Notes: generated from the letters alone by a model not told the origin. A stretch of 47,341 nt of DNA from a bacterium (GCA_021812365.1 JAKANQ010000004.1:1-47341); one strand, 5' to 3'; positions 16,628 through 25,976 are shown, counted from the first letter of the stretch. Numbers and translations are program-made.

Positions 16628-17116
16628 ATGGAATCAATTCAAGAGAAAAAGAAGGTTTCCCCGAAAGATGTATTCATGCATCTTCTCGCAATCGTCACGC
16701 TCTATGTGAGCGCGGTCACATTGTTAGTATTGCTTTTCCAATTCATAGATATTGCGTTTCCCGACGTTCTTACGGGAGGATATTATGCGTTGCAGGGCGC
16801 TTATTCCACGATTCGATTCTCCATCGCCACGCTCCTCGTGGTCTTTCCTGTCTATCTTTTTACAATGCGCTTTTTGAATAGGAGCTATGAGGCTAATCCC
16901 ACGAAGCGCGACTTGAGGATACGGAAGTGGCTCATCTATTTCACGTTGTTTGTCGTGGCACTTGTCGTGATAGGTGATCTTGTGGCACTCATCAACAGTT
17001 TTTTGGGAGGCGAGATAACCACGCGTTTCTCATTGAAGGCTCTCTCGATTCTTTTTGTCACGGGTTCGATATTCTTCTACTATTTCGCGGACATCAAAAA
17101 GCACAACACCGAATAA
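16628..17116 (+). CDS. DUF5671-type membrane protein
   Basis: 162 residues with four membrane helices. SPKDVFMHLLAIVTLYVSA opens the domain and IRKWLIYFTLFVV with a central Asp helix (VVIGDLVALIN) follows; this pattern matches DUF5671, common in Parcubacteria. Start ATG 16628 is set by the -10 box 6 bases upstream; the TTG at 16598 lies upstream of that promoter. It precedes an anchored pseudopilin-like protein by 1 base. Function unknown. Confidence 0.75.
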   Translation: MESIQEKKKVSPKDVFMHLLAIVTLYVSAVTLLVLLFQFIDIAFPDVLTGGYYALQGAYSTIRFSIATLLVVFPVYLFTMRFLNRSYEANPTKRDLRIRKWLIYFTLFVVALVVIGDLVALINSFLGGEITTRFSLKALSILFVTGSIFFYYFADIKKHNTE

Positions 17117-17117
17117 T

Positions 17118-17570
17118 ATGAGATATTTCGTATACGGGATAATCGGAGTGGTTGTAGCGGCCATCGTTGCCGGATTTGTGATAGTCGGCTCTCCGAACGA
17201 AGAGCGAATGAGGAGATTCGATGAGCAGCGTGCGAACGATCTCCAAGGGTTGCAGTATGAGATAGTGAACTATTGGCAGGCGAAGGATAAGCTTCCCGAA
17301 ACGCTCACTGCCATACAAGATGACATCCGTGGTATTCGCGTACCGACCGATCCCGAGACGGGGGCGGCATATGAGTATGCGATAAAAGGAAATCTGGAAT
17401 TTGAATTGTGCGCCACCTTCAAAAGAGTGAGCAATGAGACGAATCCTCAGGTGGTGAGGCCTATTGGATTGTACGGAGGCACGAATGAAAATTGGCAACA
17501 TGGCGCGGGGAGGACGTGTTTTACAAGGACCATTGATAAGGATCTCTATCCTCCTTTGAACAAACAATAA
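17118..17570 (+). CDS. Anchored pseudopilin-like protein, unknown
   Basis: 150 residues from ATG 17118. N-terminal membrane helix (about 4-25), then RANDLQGLQYEIVNYWQAKDKLPETLTAI shortened here as a long helix, and a PTDPETGAAYEYA beta part. The helix plus P-x-D-P-x-T-G-x-Y pattern is that of the C-terminal part of pseudopilins such as GspG, but no prepilin peptidase site (G-F-T-L-x-E) is seen. The role could be structural in the envelope. Function not established. Confidence 0.6.
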   Translation: MRYFVYGIIGVVVAAIVAGFVIVGSPNEERMRRFDEQRANDLQGLQYEIVNYWQAKDKLPETLTAIQDDIRGIRVPTDPETGAAYEYAIKGNLEFELCATFKRVSNETNPQVVRPIGLYGGTNENWQHGAGRTCFTRTIDKDLYPPLNKQ

Positions 17571-17583
17571 TTTCGCGGGTTCA

Positions 17584-17805
17584 ATGAAGATACTTGTCAC
17601 CGCAAAACCCGGAGCTAAAACGGAAAAAGTTGAAAAATTAGGCGATAATCATTTCGCGGTGTTCGTGAAGGAAAGAGCGAAAGAGGGGGAGGCGAACAAA
17701 GCGATTGAGAAGGCGCTTGCAAACTATTTTGGCGTAAAGCCATATGAAGTTGAGATAGTATCAGGGCATATGGCGAAAAATAAGCTTGTGGAGATAGTCG
17801 AATAA
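17584..17805 (+). CDS. YggU/DUF167 family protein
   Basis: 73 residues, slightly short of the usual 90-100. The family core is intact: KPGAKTEKVE near the start, VFVKERAKEGEANKAIEKALANYFGV in the middle and VEIVSGHMAKNKLV at the end (given here in parts). Cytoplasmic protein of unknown function. It sits 13 bases after the pseudopilin-like gene. Confidence 0.85.
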   Translation: MKILVTAKPGAKTEKVEKLGDNHFAVFVKERAKEGEANKAIEKALANYFGVKPYEVEIVSGHMAKNKLVEIVE

Positions 17806-17823
17806 TCGCGCGTAGTGAAAGCC

Positions 17824-17852
17824 TTGCGGAACGGAAGTGCTCACTCTATGAT
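17824..17852 (+). promoter_or_regulatory. uvrB promoter TTGCGG-17-TATGAT
   Basis: TTGCGG 17824-17829, exactly 17 bp, TATGAT 17847-17852. The ATG at 17868 is 15 bases downstream, so the leader is about 9 bases. No SOS box was recognised. Confidence 0.5.
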
Positions 17853-17867
17853 GAGGGCCAATACCAT

Positions 17868-19910
17868 ATGAGTCTTTTCAAACTGGTAAGCGACAATAAG
17901 CCCGCAGGAGACCAACCAAAGGCAATCGATGCCTTGGTTTCCGGTATAGAAAAAGGAATGCGGCATCAGACGCTTCTTGGTGTCACGGGATCGGGAAAGA
18001 CGTTCACCATGGCGAATGTGATTCAGCGTATTTCGCGTCCCGCGCTCGTAATAGCGCATAACAAGACCTTGGCGGCGCAGCTTACGAACGAGCTTCGCGA
18101 ATTATTTCCTAAGAATTCAGTGCACTATTTCGTGTCATATTACGATTACTATCAGCCGGAAGCATATATTCCAACCTCCGATACCTACATCGGCAAGGAG
18201 GCGATGATAAACGAGGAGATAGACAAGTTACGCCATGCGGCGACGACCGCGCTTCTTACGCGCCGCGACGTGATAGTGGTCTCATCCGTTTCCTGCATCT
18301 ACGGTCTTGGCGCGCCGCAAGTGTATGCCAAGCACATCTTCCATTTCAAAAAAGGCGACACGATAGATCGCCAGTCATTCGTGAGGAAGCTTGTTGAACT
18401 GCATTTTACGCGCACCAATTCCGATCTTACGCGCGGCACGTTCCGTCTTCGTGGCGACAATTGGGAGATAATGCCTACGGACAGAGAGGTCATCTTCAAC
18501 TTTGAATTGAAGAACGGCATCATAGAGAACATCTATGAGGTTGACCCTGTGGCGGGATATATTCCGGGGAAGACCCCCGCACGCGATGATGTGTTCATTG
18601 CGCCCGCAAAGCACTTCATCACGTTGGCGCCGGAACGCGAACGCGCCATCAAAGAAATTCGAGAAGAGCTGAAGGCGCGCCTCAAGTATTTTGAAAAGCA
18701 TGGAAAATTTTTGGAAGCCGAGCGGCTGGAACGAAGAACGAAGTATGACCTCGCGATGATAAAGGAAGTAGGCTATTGCAACGGCATTGAGAATTATTCT
18801 CAGCATCTTTCGGGAAGGGCTTCCGGTGAGCCGCCGGACACGCTTTTGGATTATTTCCCGAAGGACTTCATGACGTTCATCGATGAATCGCACGTGACCG
18901 TTCCGCAGATCGCGGGCATGTCGGCGGGCGATGCGGCACGCAAAAAGACGCTTGTTGAGTTCGGATTCCGTCTTCCCTCGGCAGCCGATAATCGTCCGCT
19001 CACGTTCGCTGAGTTCAACGCGCGAATAGGACAGGTGGTATTCACTTCCGCGACTCCGGGTCCCTATGAGAATGAAACAAGTTCGGTAGCTAAGGGCGGG
19101 CAGGTGGTAGAGCAAATCATCCGCCCAACCGGCCTTGTGGACCCTGTGGTAACCATTCTTCCCGCGAAAGGACAGGTGCAGGATCTTATTACGCGAATTG
19201 AGTCGCATATCAATGCTCCAAAGGGAAAACGTGAACGTATTCTCGTGACTACGCTTACCAAGAAGATGGCGGAAGACCTTTCCGCATATCTGGAAGAAAA
19301 GAAGATAAAGGTGACGTATTTGCACAGTGATGTAAAAACATTGGACCGCATCAAGATACTCACGAAATTGAGAAGGGGAGAGATAGATGTACTCGTGGGC
19401 GTGAACCTGCTGCGCGAGGGATTGGACTTGCCTGAGGTATCGCTTGTCGCAATTTTGGACGCGGATAAGGAGGGATTTTTAAGGAGTGAGACCGCGCTCG
19501 TACAGACCATCGGCCGCGCCGCGCGTAATGTGAGCGGCGAGGTCTTGATGTACGCGGATAACGTCACCGGTTCGATGGAGCGCGCGATTCGCGAAACAAA
19601 TCGCCGCCGAAAATTACAGCTCGCGTATAACAAGGAGCACAATATCACTCCCAAGACCATCATCAAGGAAATAAAAGATATTTTGCCGATAGAAAAGATA
19701 GAGAAGATAGAACTTGGCGTCGCTCCCAAATCGAAGAAGGCACTCGAGGTCCTTATAAAGGAAAAAGAATATGAGATGCGGGAAGCTGCTGAGGAATTGA
19801 ATTTCGAACTTGCTACTATCTTACGTGAAGAGATAAAAGCGCTCTCGCAAAAACTCGAGGAAGCGAAGAAGGAGCCAAGGGCTGTAAAGGGGAAAAAAAC
19901 CGCCCAATAG
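17868..19910 (+). CDS. uvrB: Excinuclease ABC subunit B
   Basis: 680 residues, normal length. Walker A GVTGSGKTFT (about 38-47), beta-hairpin region YYDYYQPEAYIP (about 87-98) that holds damaged DNA, helicase motif II FIDESHVT (about 335), motif V/VI GVNLLREGLDLPEV and QTIGRAARN (about 505-550), and a C-terminal UVR domain (about 625-660) that contacts UvrC. UvrB verifies lesions handed over by UvrA and recruits UvrC. Partners UvrA (21041) and UvrC (38097) are in this window, the first only 1.1 kb away. Confidence 0.96.
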   Translation: MSLFKLVSDNKPAGDQPKAIDALVSGIEKGMRHQTLLGVTGSGKTFTMANVIQRISRPALVIAHNKTLAAQLTNELRELFPKNSVHYFVSYYDYYQPEAYIPTSDTYIGKEAMINEEIDKLRHAATTALLTRRDVIVVSSVSCIYGLGAPQVYAKHIFHFKKGDTIDRQSFVRKLVELHFTRTNSDLTRGTFRLRGDNWEIMPTDREVIFNFELKNGIIENIYEVDPVAGYIPGKTPARDDVFIAPAKHFITLAPERERAIKEIREELKARLKYFEKHGKFLEAERLERRTKYDLAMIKEVGYCNGIENYSQHLSGRASGEPPDTLLDYFPKDFMTFIDESHVTVPQIAGMSAGDAARKKTLVEFGFRLPSAADNRPLTFAEFNARIGQVVFTSATPGPYENETSSVAKGGQVVEQIIRPTGLVDPVVTILPAKGQVQDLITRIESHINAPKGKRERILVTTLTKKMAEDLSAYLEEKKIKVTYLHSDVKTLDRIKILTKLRRGEIDVLVGVNLLREGLDLPEVSLVAILDADKEGFLRSETALVQTIGRAARNVSGEVLMYADNVTGSMERAIRETNRRRKLQLAYNKEHNITPKTIIKEIKDILPIEKIEKIELGVAPKSKKALEVLIKEKEYEMREAAEELNFELATILREEIKALSQKLEEAKKEPRAVKGKKTAQ

Positions 19911-19935
19911 GTTGTTTTTCAGTTCAAGAGGTATA

Positions 19936-19964
19936 TTGACAAAATAATATTATCAAGGTATAAT
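19936..19964 (+). promoter_or_regulatory. Consensus promoter TTGACA-17-TATAAT
   Basis: Perfect TTGACA (19936-19941), 17-bp spacer and perfect TATAAT (19959-19964): the best match to the housekeeping sigma consensus in the window. It drives a leader of about 170 bases before the orphan gene at 20144. Confidence 0.85.
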
Positions 19965-19970
19965 GTTTTT

Positions 19971-20143
19971 GTTAGATTGGTTCTTTGATAACACGGCAAA
20001 TCTTCATACGGCGCGATTCGCGAGGAGCGCACTCAATGTCAGGTTGGCTGATGTCTAGTGCGCTACTCGTTGAGTGGCGACCGTCGCGCGGGTAACGCGC
20101 GTTCTGTACCCAATTTTCGCGCCATTCGGCGCAAGGGGGCTGT
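19971..20143 (+). ncRNA. Long structured 5' leader of the orphan at 20144
   Basis: About 170 bases that can fold into several hairpins: a pairing of CACTCAA (about 20030) with TTGAGTG (about 20070), GCGCG-GGTAA-CGCGC (about 20087-20101) and GCGCC-ATTC-GGCGC just before AAGGGGG and the ATG. No known riboswitch class was recognised. The last hairpin adjoins the ribosome binding site and could control translation. Regulation is inferred from structure only. Confidence 0.45.
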
Positions 20144-20833
20144 ATGAAAGCAATGCGGATTTACTTCGAGCTCGTCGGTGGAAAGACCATCGCGATGTTC
20201 GCTGACGGGTTCAGGGCCTTCGAGGCCACGACGCAGAAGCCCGTGAAGGACGGTGCACCCAAGCGGTACACCATGCGTCTCGGCGACGCGACCGGCAGGT
20301 TCGTCACCGTCGGCACGAACGATCGGGAGACCCCCGAGGTCATCACGATCAAGCGAGAGGGCAAGCCGCCCATCCACCTCATCCACCGCATGGACTTCAC
20401 CAAGGTGAAGGACATGAAGCGGAGCAAGGAGACCGGAGAGGATGCCTTCTTCTTCACCATGAGCAAGGAGGCGAACCAGAACGACCTGCGCATCGCCCTT
20501 CAAATCAACACGAAGGGAGCGGCGAATGTCGAGGGCAAGCACGGTACTTACTCCGTCTCCACCGAAGCCATCGAGGGTCTGCCCTTCGGCTACGGCATGA
20601 GCGAGGCCGGCTCGACCTTCCTGGTCGGCCTGACCGTGATCGCCCCTGGCGAGACCATCACGATCACGCCCGAGGGCGGTGAACCCGTTCTGCTCCACTA
20701 CGATGGAGTGAAGGGTCTCGTCTTCGAGCAGCCCGGCTCCTTCGCCCCGCTCATCGCGGAGGCCGAGCCCGAGCATGTGCCGCAGCGCACCCGCCGTGCG
20801 AAGAAGCACCAACAGCATACGACCGAAGCCTAG
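20144..20833 (+). CDS. Orphan cytoplasmic protein with highly biased codons
   Basis: 229 residues; no signal peptide or membrane helix. The sequence alternates beta-rich stretches (KAMRIYFELVGGKTIAMF, TPEVITIKREGKP) and ends in a basic tail RTRRAKKHQQH. I do not recognise a family. Codons are strongly C/G-ending (ATC, GTC, ACC, CTC), unlike uvrB and uvrA on either side, which suggests either strong translational selection or recent transfer. A perfect consensus promoter, long folded leader and own terminator point to high or tightly controlled expression. The ATG at 20153 is an alternative start. Confidence 0.65.
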   Translation: MKAMRIYFELVGGKTIAMFADGFRAFEATTQKPVKDGAPKRYTMRLGDATGRFVTVGTNDRETPEVITIKREGKPPIHLIHRMDFTKVKDMKRSKETGEDAFFFTMSKEANQNDLRIALQINTKGAANVEGKHGTYSVSTEAIEGLPFGYGMSEAGSTFLVGLTVIAPGETITITPEGGEPVLLHYDGVKGLVFEQPGSFAPLIAEAEPEHVPQRTRRAKKHQQHTTEA

Positions 20834-20852
20834 TTCTCGGCCGTCAATCCAT

Positions 20853-20883
20853 CGCCCCGCGCAATTTGCGGGGCGTTTTTTTT
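20853..20883 (+). terminator. Terminator of the orphan at 20144
   Basis: Stem CGCCCCGC / GCGGGGCG (20853-20860 with 20868-20875), then eight T. Confidence 0.92.
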
Positions 20884-20898
20884 ACGCACAAAAAGAGA

Positions 20899-20927
20899 TT
20901 GACTTTTGGTTGGTGGGACACTAAAGT
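20899..20927 (+). promoter_or_regulatory. uvrA promoter TTGACT-17-TAAAGT
   Basis: TTGACT 20899-20904, 17-bp spacer, TAAAGT 20922-20927. The leader to the uvrA start is about 107 bases. Confidence 0.6.
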
Positions 20928-20993
20928 TCGTGTGTGGTATCCCTAGCACGCGAAGTGCCGGGCCATTTCGTTATTCACTCATAAAACATACAG

Positions 20994-21023
20994 GACCCGC
21001 CTTCGCTAAAGCTACGGTGGGCA
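20994..21023 (+). repeat. Imperfect hairpin in the uvrA leader
   Basis: CCCGCCTTCGC, TAAA loop, GCTACGGTGGG: an 11-base arm pair with one G-T pair and two mismatches. The CCGCCTTCGCTAAAGC core resembles a dispersed palindrome I associate with Parcubacteria assemblies (from memory, not checked). No second copy is seen in this window. Confidence 0.5.
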
Positions 21024-21040
21024 CGTAAAATAAAAATATC

Positions 21041-23554
21041 ATGCAGGACAAGATAATCATAAAAGGAGCGCGGGAACATAATTTGAAGAACATCAATTTA
21101 GAGATTCCTCGCGGAAAAATGACGGTGTTCACGGGACTTTCCGGTTCGGGAAAATCATCGCTTGCGTTCGATACCATCTTTGCGGAAGGACAACGAAGAT
21201 ATATCGAATCGCTTTCGGCATACGCGCGCCAATTTTTGGGCAGGCTCGATAAGCCCGATGTGGATGAGATAGAGGGACTTTCGCCCGCAATCTCAATTGA
21301 CCAGAAAAGCCACTCGGCCAATCCGCGTTCAACGGTCGCGACCATCACGGAAATCTACGATTATATGCGTGTGCTTTTCGCGCGCGCGGGCAAGCCGCAT
21401 TGTCCACGATGCGGAACACCCATCAAAAAGATGACTATCGAGGAGATAGTCGACGTGGCAATCTCCATTTCAAATGAAAACAAGGCGGGGAAGAATGTGG
21501 TCATCTTGGCACCCGTCGTCCGCGGGAGGAAGGGGGAGTATTACCAATTACTCTATGATTTCTTGAATACGGGTTTTTCCGAGATTCGCGTGGATGGAAC
21601 GTATTATTCGTTGCGCGACAAGATAGACTTGAGCCGTTATAAGCAGCATACTATCGACCTTGTGGTCGACAGGATGCCCGCGAAATTGGATTTCAAAGAG
21701 AAGGATAATCGCTTGAGGCTTTCGGAAGCGATTGAGACTGCGCTGAAGTATGGCAACGATGTGGTGACCATCATCACCGATGAGGAGACCTCGCTGTCCG
21801 CGAAATTCACGTGTCCTAATGATGGCTTCTCGTTTCCTGAGATTGAGCCGCGTCTCTTTTCATTCAATAGCCCGTTCGGCGCGTGTCCCGCGTGTAACGG
21901 CCTTGGTACCGAGAGCATCTTCTCCGAGAAGATATGCGAGGTATGCGGAGGAAAACGTTTGAAGGAAGAGGCGCTCAGCGTACTCATCAATGGAAAGAAC
22001 ATCGCGAATGTGACGGGACTTTCCGTCGCGCATGCGCATGAATTTTTTGACAAGGCTGAAAAATCAAAGGACGAACAGTTCAAGGAGATCGCGGAATTGC
22101 CTCTGCGCGAGATAAAGAATCGGCTTAAGTTTTTAGCGGATGTGGGTTTGGAATATCTCACGCTCGACAGGCGCGCGGGCACATTGTCAGGCGGCGAGGC
22201 GCAGCGCATTCGGCTTGCGTCGCAGATAGGTTCAAGGCTTGTGGGTACGCTCTATATACTTGATGAGCCGACCATCGGACTTCACCAGCGAGACAATGCA
22301 AAGCTCATAAAGACATTGCAGGACTTGCGTGATTTGGGAAACACGGTAGTGGTGGTCGAGCATGATGAGGAGACGATTCGCGCTTCGGATTATCTTGTTG
22401 ACGTGGGTCCCGGCGCGGGCATCCATGGCGGAAACATCGTGGCGGCGGGTCCGATACCCGAGGTCATCAATGACACGCGGCATGCGTCACTTACGCTTGA
22501 TTATCTTCGCGGAAAGGAGTTCATCGAGGTTCCCAAGGAACGCCGTGGCGTAAAAACCGGGCATGAATCGATAAAGATGAAGGGCGTCACGGAAAACAAT
22601 CTTAAGAACGTTGATGTGAACATTCCATTACGAAGACTTACCGCGGTTACGGGAGTTTCCGGTTCGGGAAAAAGTTCGCTCATCTATGACGTGCTCTACA
22701 AACATCTCGCGAACAAATTCAACGGCGCGAGCTATAAGGTTGGCGCGAATAAGGGAATCACGGGATTGGAATATGTGAATAGGGTCATCAACATCGACCA
22801 GGGGGCCATCGGACGCACGCCGCGTTCAAATCCCGCAACATACGTGGGGGCGTGGTCATTTATTCGCGACTTGTTCGCGGCGACCGAAGATGCGCGCGTG
22901 CGCGGCTATCGTCCAGGAAGATTCAGCTTCAATGTGAAGGGTGGCCGCTGCGAGAACTGCGAAGGACATGGCGTCATCGCGATTGAGATGCATTTCTTGC
23001 CAACCGTCTATGTGACGTGTGATGTATGCAAGGGAAAACGTTTTGACAGAGAAACGCTTGAAGTGGAGTACAAGGGAAAGAATATCTATGATGTATTGAA
23101 AACGACCATTGAGGAAGCGGTCACATTCTTTGAAGATATTCCTTGGCTCTATGACCGATTGAAGATATTGGATGAGGTGGGTCTCGGCTATTTGGAGCTT
23201 GGACAATCCGCGACAACGCTTTCGGGCGGCGAGGCGCAGCGCATCAAGCTTGCCGCGGAACTTGGAAAACGTGATACGCGAAAGACCATCTATCTTTTGG
23301 ATGAGCCGACCACCGGACTTCACTTCGCGGACGTGCAGAAGCTGCTTGATGTGTTGCAGCGCCTCGTATCACGCGGCAATACCGTAGTGGTCATCGAACA
23401 TAATCTTGATGTCATCAAATCGGCGGATTGGGTCATCGACCTCGGTCCCGAGGGTGGAGAAAAGGGCGGCGCCATCATTGGCGAGGGAACGCCTGAAGAG
23501 ATCGCGGAAAAAGCGCGAAGTTTTACGGGACATTACTTGAAGGCCGTCTTATAA
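21041..23554 (+). CDS. uvrA: Excinuclease ABC subunit A, insertion domain missing
   Basis: 837 residues against about 940 for typical UvrA. Two ABC units are present: Walker [15 protein letters not shown] (about 32) and [14 protein letters not shown] (about 540), signatures [10 protein letters not shown] near 385 and 727, and [10 protein letters not shown] / [10 protein letters not shown]. The UvrB-binding region (about 118-240) is present. The stretch between CPAC (Cys 282/285) and CEVC (Cys 299/302) is only 13 residues where E. coli has about 115, so the insertion domain is absent. The first zinc pair reads CPND (Cys 258, Asp 261), losing one Cys. It scans DNA for lesions and loads UvrB. 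A hairpin terminator follows. Confidence 0.95.
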   Translation: MQDKIIIKGAREHNLKNINLEIPRGKMTVFTGLSGSGKSSLAFDTIFAEGQRRYIESLSAYARQFLGRLDKPDVDEIEGLSPAISIDQKSHSANPRSTVATITEIYDYMRVLFARAGKPHCPRCGTPIKKMTIEEIVDVAISISNENKAGKNVVILAPVVRGRKGEYYQLLYDFLNTGFSEIRVDGTYYSLRDKIDLSRYKQHTIDLVVDRMPAKLDFKEKDNRLRLSEAIETALKYGNDVVTIITDEETSLSAKFTCPNDGFSFPEIEPRLFSFNSPFGACPACNGLGTESIFSEKICEVCGGKRLKEEALSVLINGKNIANVTGLSVAHAHEFFDKAEKSKDEQFKEIAELPLREIKNRLKFLADVGLEYLTLDRRAGTLSGGEAQRIRLASQIGSRLVGTLYILDEPTIGLHQRDNAKLIKTLQDLRDLGNTVVVVEHDEETIRASDYLVDVGPGAGIHGGNIVAAGPIPEVINDTRHASLTLDYLRGKEFIEVPKERRGVKTGHESIKMKGVTENNLKNVDVNIPLRRLTAVTGVSGSGKSSLIYDVLYKHLANKFNGASYKVGANKGITGLEYVNRVINIDQGAIGRTPRSNPATYVGAWSFIRDLFAATEDARVRGYRPGRFSFNVKGGRCENCEGHGVIAIEMHFLPTVYVTCDVCKGKRFDRETLEVEYKGKNIYDVLKTTIEEAVTFFEDIPWLYDRLKILDEVGLGYLELGQSATTLSGGEAQRIKLAAELGKRDTRKTIYLLDEPTTGLHFADVQKLLDVLQRLVSRGNTVVVIEHNLDVIKSADWVIDLGPEGGEKGGAIIGEGTPEEIAEKARSFTGHYLKAVL

Positions 23555-23561
23555 ATAGTGA

Positions 23562-23593
23562 ACAAGGCGCAATGCCAAATTGCGCCTTGTTTA
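23562..23593 (+). terminator. Hairpin terminator after uvrA
   Basis: A 12-bp stem ACAAGGCGCAAT / ATTGCGCCTTGT with a short loop, then TTATCGTTT. The T-run is weak. Confidence 0.7.
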
Positions 23594-23603
23594 TCGTTTG
23601 AGG

Positions 23604-23609
23604 TACAAT
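23604..23609 (+). promoter_or_regulatory. Leaderless -10 box that decides the patatin start
   Basis: TACAAT 23604-23609. It overlaps the upstream ATG at 23608 and stands 7 bases before ATG 23617, so the second ATG is the likely start. Confidence 0.6.
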
Positions 23610-23616
23610 GAAAATC

Positions 23617-24486
23617 ATGGAAGCGAAGAATATCACAAAAAAGAAGGTTGGATTGGCGCTTGGCGGTGGCGGCGCGAAAGGGCTTGCGCACATCGGCGTC
23701 ATCAAAGAACTTGAGCGCGCGGGCGTGGAGATAAGCTATATTGCGGGTACCAGCATGGGTGCGTTGGTGGGCGCGTGGTACGCGGCCACGAAAGATATCG
23801 CGGCACTCGAAAAATTGTTTATAAGCATTAAGGACGAGGATGTATATTCGATGAGTAAAATAGCGCGCAAACACGATGGCGCGATTTTCAAGGATTCGTC
23901 CATTCCCGATTTTTTGGAAAAGCAATTCAAAAGTGTTGATTTCAACGATCTAAAGATTCCATTCAAGGCAATTGCGACGGATACAAAGAATGGCGAGCAG
24001 GTAGTGCTTGAAAAGGGAAGCCTTTCAGACGCGGTAAGAGCAAGCACCGCGTTGCCTGTGGTATTCAGCCCCGTGGAGATAGATGGGCGAGTGCTTATGG
24101 ATGGGGGGTTTGTGAATCCTGTGCCCGCGGATGTGGTGCGAGAGATGGGTGCTAATCTTGTTATCGCCGTTGACGTGTCAAGCAAGTGGTTTGATTTTTC
24201 TGAGGAAAAGATACGTATTTTCCACATCTATTCTCTTATCGCAAGCGCGTTGGCGGTCATCGAATATCAGATAGCGGCCCGCATATTGGAGGAGAATGCC
24301 GACATTGTGCTGCATCCGCAGGTGCTTACGCACCATTGGCTTGAATTTGGAAACGCGCGAGAGCTCATCGCTCATGGCGAGACCGAGACTCACGAACAGA
24401 TTTCAAAGATATGCGAGCACGCGGGGCATCAGTTACCAGAAAAATCTCCGTTTGAGAAGTTTATGGACTTCATCCTTTACGCATAA
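23617..24486 (+). CDS. Patatin-like phospholipase (RssA/YchK type)
   Basis: 289 residues from ATG 23617; the ATG at 23608 overlaps the -10 box. Oxyanion-hole motif GGGGAKGLAH (about 13-22), catalytic Ser in GTSMG (about 44-48) and catalytic Asp in MDGGFVNPVP (about 161) form the Ser-Asp dyad. The family hydrolyses acyl esters of phospholipids; there is no signal peptide, so it acts in the cytoplasm or at the inner membrane face. CPR cells may take lipids from hosts, so a role in lipid remodelling is an inference. Its stop directly abuts the stop of the opposite-strand gene. Confidence 0.88.
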   Translation: MEAKNITKKKVGLALGGGGAKGLAHIGVIKELERAGVEISYIAGTSMGALVGAWYAATKDIAALEKLFISIKDEDVYSMSKIARKHDGAIFKDSSIPDFLEKQFKSVDFNDLKIPFKAIATDTKNGEQVVLEKGSLSDAVRASTALPVVFSPVEIDGRVLMDGGFVNPVPADVVREMGANLVIAVDVSSKWFDFSEEKIRIFHIYSLIASALAVIEYQIAARILEENADIVLHPQVLTHHWLEFGNARELIAHGETETHEQISKICEHAGHQLPEKSPFEKFMDFILYA

Positions 24487-25839
24487 CTACTTGTCCAATT
24501 GCTGAGAGGTGAGAAGGTCATTGCCCGAAAGAAGGAATAGCGTCTTGTCGTTCAACGCGAATTGCGCCGCATCCGCGGCGAGCGTATAGATATTTCTTGC
24601 CGAGCGCGTGTCAAATTCCTCCGCTTTCAGTTCGTTGCCCGCTTTTATCAAAAAATAATTTTGAGTGAACGGTATCCACTTGAAGGATTGCGCATCCTCG
24701 CCTTCGGTGAGAGTGAAGTTGCTCGCATCTCCCTGTTTGCGAATCACATTTTCCTCATAATCTTTGAGGTAGAGAATCTCCGCGTCGCCATTCGTTCCGA
24801 TGAATATCGCGCGCTTGGAATCGGGGGAAAATGAATAGAATGAGATTTGTGCTCCTACCTTTTTCAGTGCTTGAGTATCAACCTCGTAGTGGAAGAGATG
24901 CTGTTCTTCATCGGTAATAAGAAGATCGGAGCCGTCCGGAGAGGCTTTCAGTCCTGTCGCAAAATTAAGATGTACCGGATATTCTGATTGCGTATGAAGA
25001 AGAAGGTCCGAAATAGTAAGGACTCCTTTTGAATCAATGGCAAAGAAATCGTTATTGCTTGTTGCGTACGCAATAAGTTTATTCGTGGCAAGCAATGGTT
25101 CCAACTCCATCTTCTTTGTATCCAATATATAGACAGACGTATTGGTGGTGATGATGAGTTTCGTTCGTGTGAAGGGGTGGGAGATGACTTCTCGAATTTT
25201 CGCGATACTCGCGAAGCCTAATTGCTTATGGCGCAGAGAAGAAAAGAGAGTATTTATGTTGAGCGTTGAGGATGCGTCATCAAGATTCACGAAGTAGTAT
25301 GTTGCACCGTCTTTTGTGACCACAAATGGCGAATCCAGATTCGAAAGAATGACGTCCTTTCCCGCAATCTTCTCGTTTTTGAATCCAAGTTCTCCCGCCG
25401 TTGTCTTTACGACGGGGCCGTTCTTAGTGAGCCAAAATGCCGCAATGTCGGTACTGCTTGTGTCAGGGGTCAGTGTTTTAGGCCATAGGATGATGTCCTT
25501 TGAAGACGCAACTATTCCCGATGAGAGCGAGAATTCTTTGTTCCAATCATAATAGCCGGGAAGCGAGAGCGAGACCGAGTGGGTGGTGGGGGTAAGGCCC
25601 GGGACGTAGATGTCATTGCTCAAAAATCCCGCGGTTCCCGGATATTTTTTGCCATCAAGATAGAGTGTGGCATCGCGTGGCGTGAATTTCACGTAAATAC
25701 CGCCCGCTTTCACGAGGCGGAGATTTTTCGTGTCTATCACGAATCCAAGCATCTTTATCGTGAGATATGAGCCGAGTATCAAAAAGACGGCGAAAAAAAA
25801 CCAAACCAGTTTTCTTCGAGCGGAATGTCCCAGTGCCAT
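24487..25839 (-). CDS. Anchored PEGA-domain protein with a propeller-like region
   Basis: 450 residues. ATG 25839 was chosen over an in-frame start at 25911 because a TTGCGG-17-TACCGT promoter sits just upstream of it. N-terminal membrane helix (about 10-32), PEGA domain (about 48-108: VKFTPRDATLYLDGK, TPTTHSVSLSLPGY), then repeated beta blades with Ser-Pro-Asp-Gly/Ser-Lys motifs (ASPDGSDLLITD, FSPDSKRAIFIG) as in WD40/TolB-like propellers. The combination suggests a surface sensor or scaffold. It converges with the patatin gene with no bases between stops. Confidence 0.8.
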   Translation of the reverse strand: MALGHSARRKLVWFFFAVFLILGSYLTIKMLGFVIDTKNLRLVKAGGIYVKFTPRDATLYLDGKKYPGTAGFLSNDIYVPGLTPTTHSVSLSLPGYYDWNKEFSLSSGIVASSKDIILWPKTLTPDTSSTDIAAFWLTKNGPVVKTTAGELGFKNEKIAGKDVILSNLDSPFVVTKDGATYYFVNLDDASSTLNINTLFSSLRHKQLGFASIAKIREVISHPFTRTKLIITTNTSVYILDTKKMELEPLLATNKLIAYATSNNDFFAIDSKGVLTISDLLLHTQSEYPVHLNFATGLKASPDGSDLLITDEEQHLFHYEVDTQALKKVGAQISFYSFSPDSKRAIFIGTNGDAEILYLKDYEENVIRKQGDASNFTLTEGEDAQSFKWIPFTQNYFLIKAGNELKAEEFDTRSARNIYTLAADAAQFALNDKTLFLLSGNDLLTSQQLDK

Positions 25840-25848
25840 AGTACATTT

Positions 25849-25877
25849 ACGGTAGCGCGAAGGATGGTTTTCCGCAA
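25849..25877 (-). promoter_or_regulatory. Promoter TTGCGG-17-TACCGT for the PEGA gene
   Basis: On the minus strand TTGCGG (25877-25872), 17 bp, TACCGT (25854-25849); ATG 25839 follows after 9 bases, so the mRNA is nearly leaderless. The -10 match is moderate. Confidence 0.4.
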
Positions 25878-25904
25878 GGAATCGCCTTCCGCGCGGCACT
25901 ATCC

Positions 25905-25932
25905 TTGACAAAATAAAAATAAAGTATAGAAT
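25905..25932 (+). promoter_or_regulatory. Promoter TTGACA-16-TAGAAT for the 3D-domain gene
   Basis: TTGACA 25905-25910, 16-bp spacer, TAGAAT 25927-25932. Diverges from the PEGA promoter. Confidence 0.7.
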
Positions 25933-25976
25933 ATGAACTCTGTTGAACCTTAATAACTACACAAAGGAGGAAGATT

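Noticed and set aside
18375-19325. Long minus-strand ORF inside uvrB
   Set aside because: Antisense shadow of a well-conserved gene, rich in Arg/His, without start signals.
20063-20818. Minus-strand ORF of 251 codons opposite the orphan at 20144
   Set aside because: Leu/Gly/Asp/His-rich shadow; promoter, leader and terminator all serve the plus strand.
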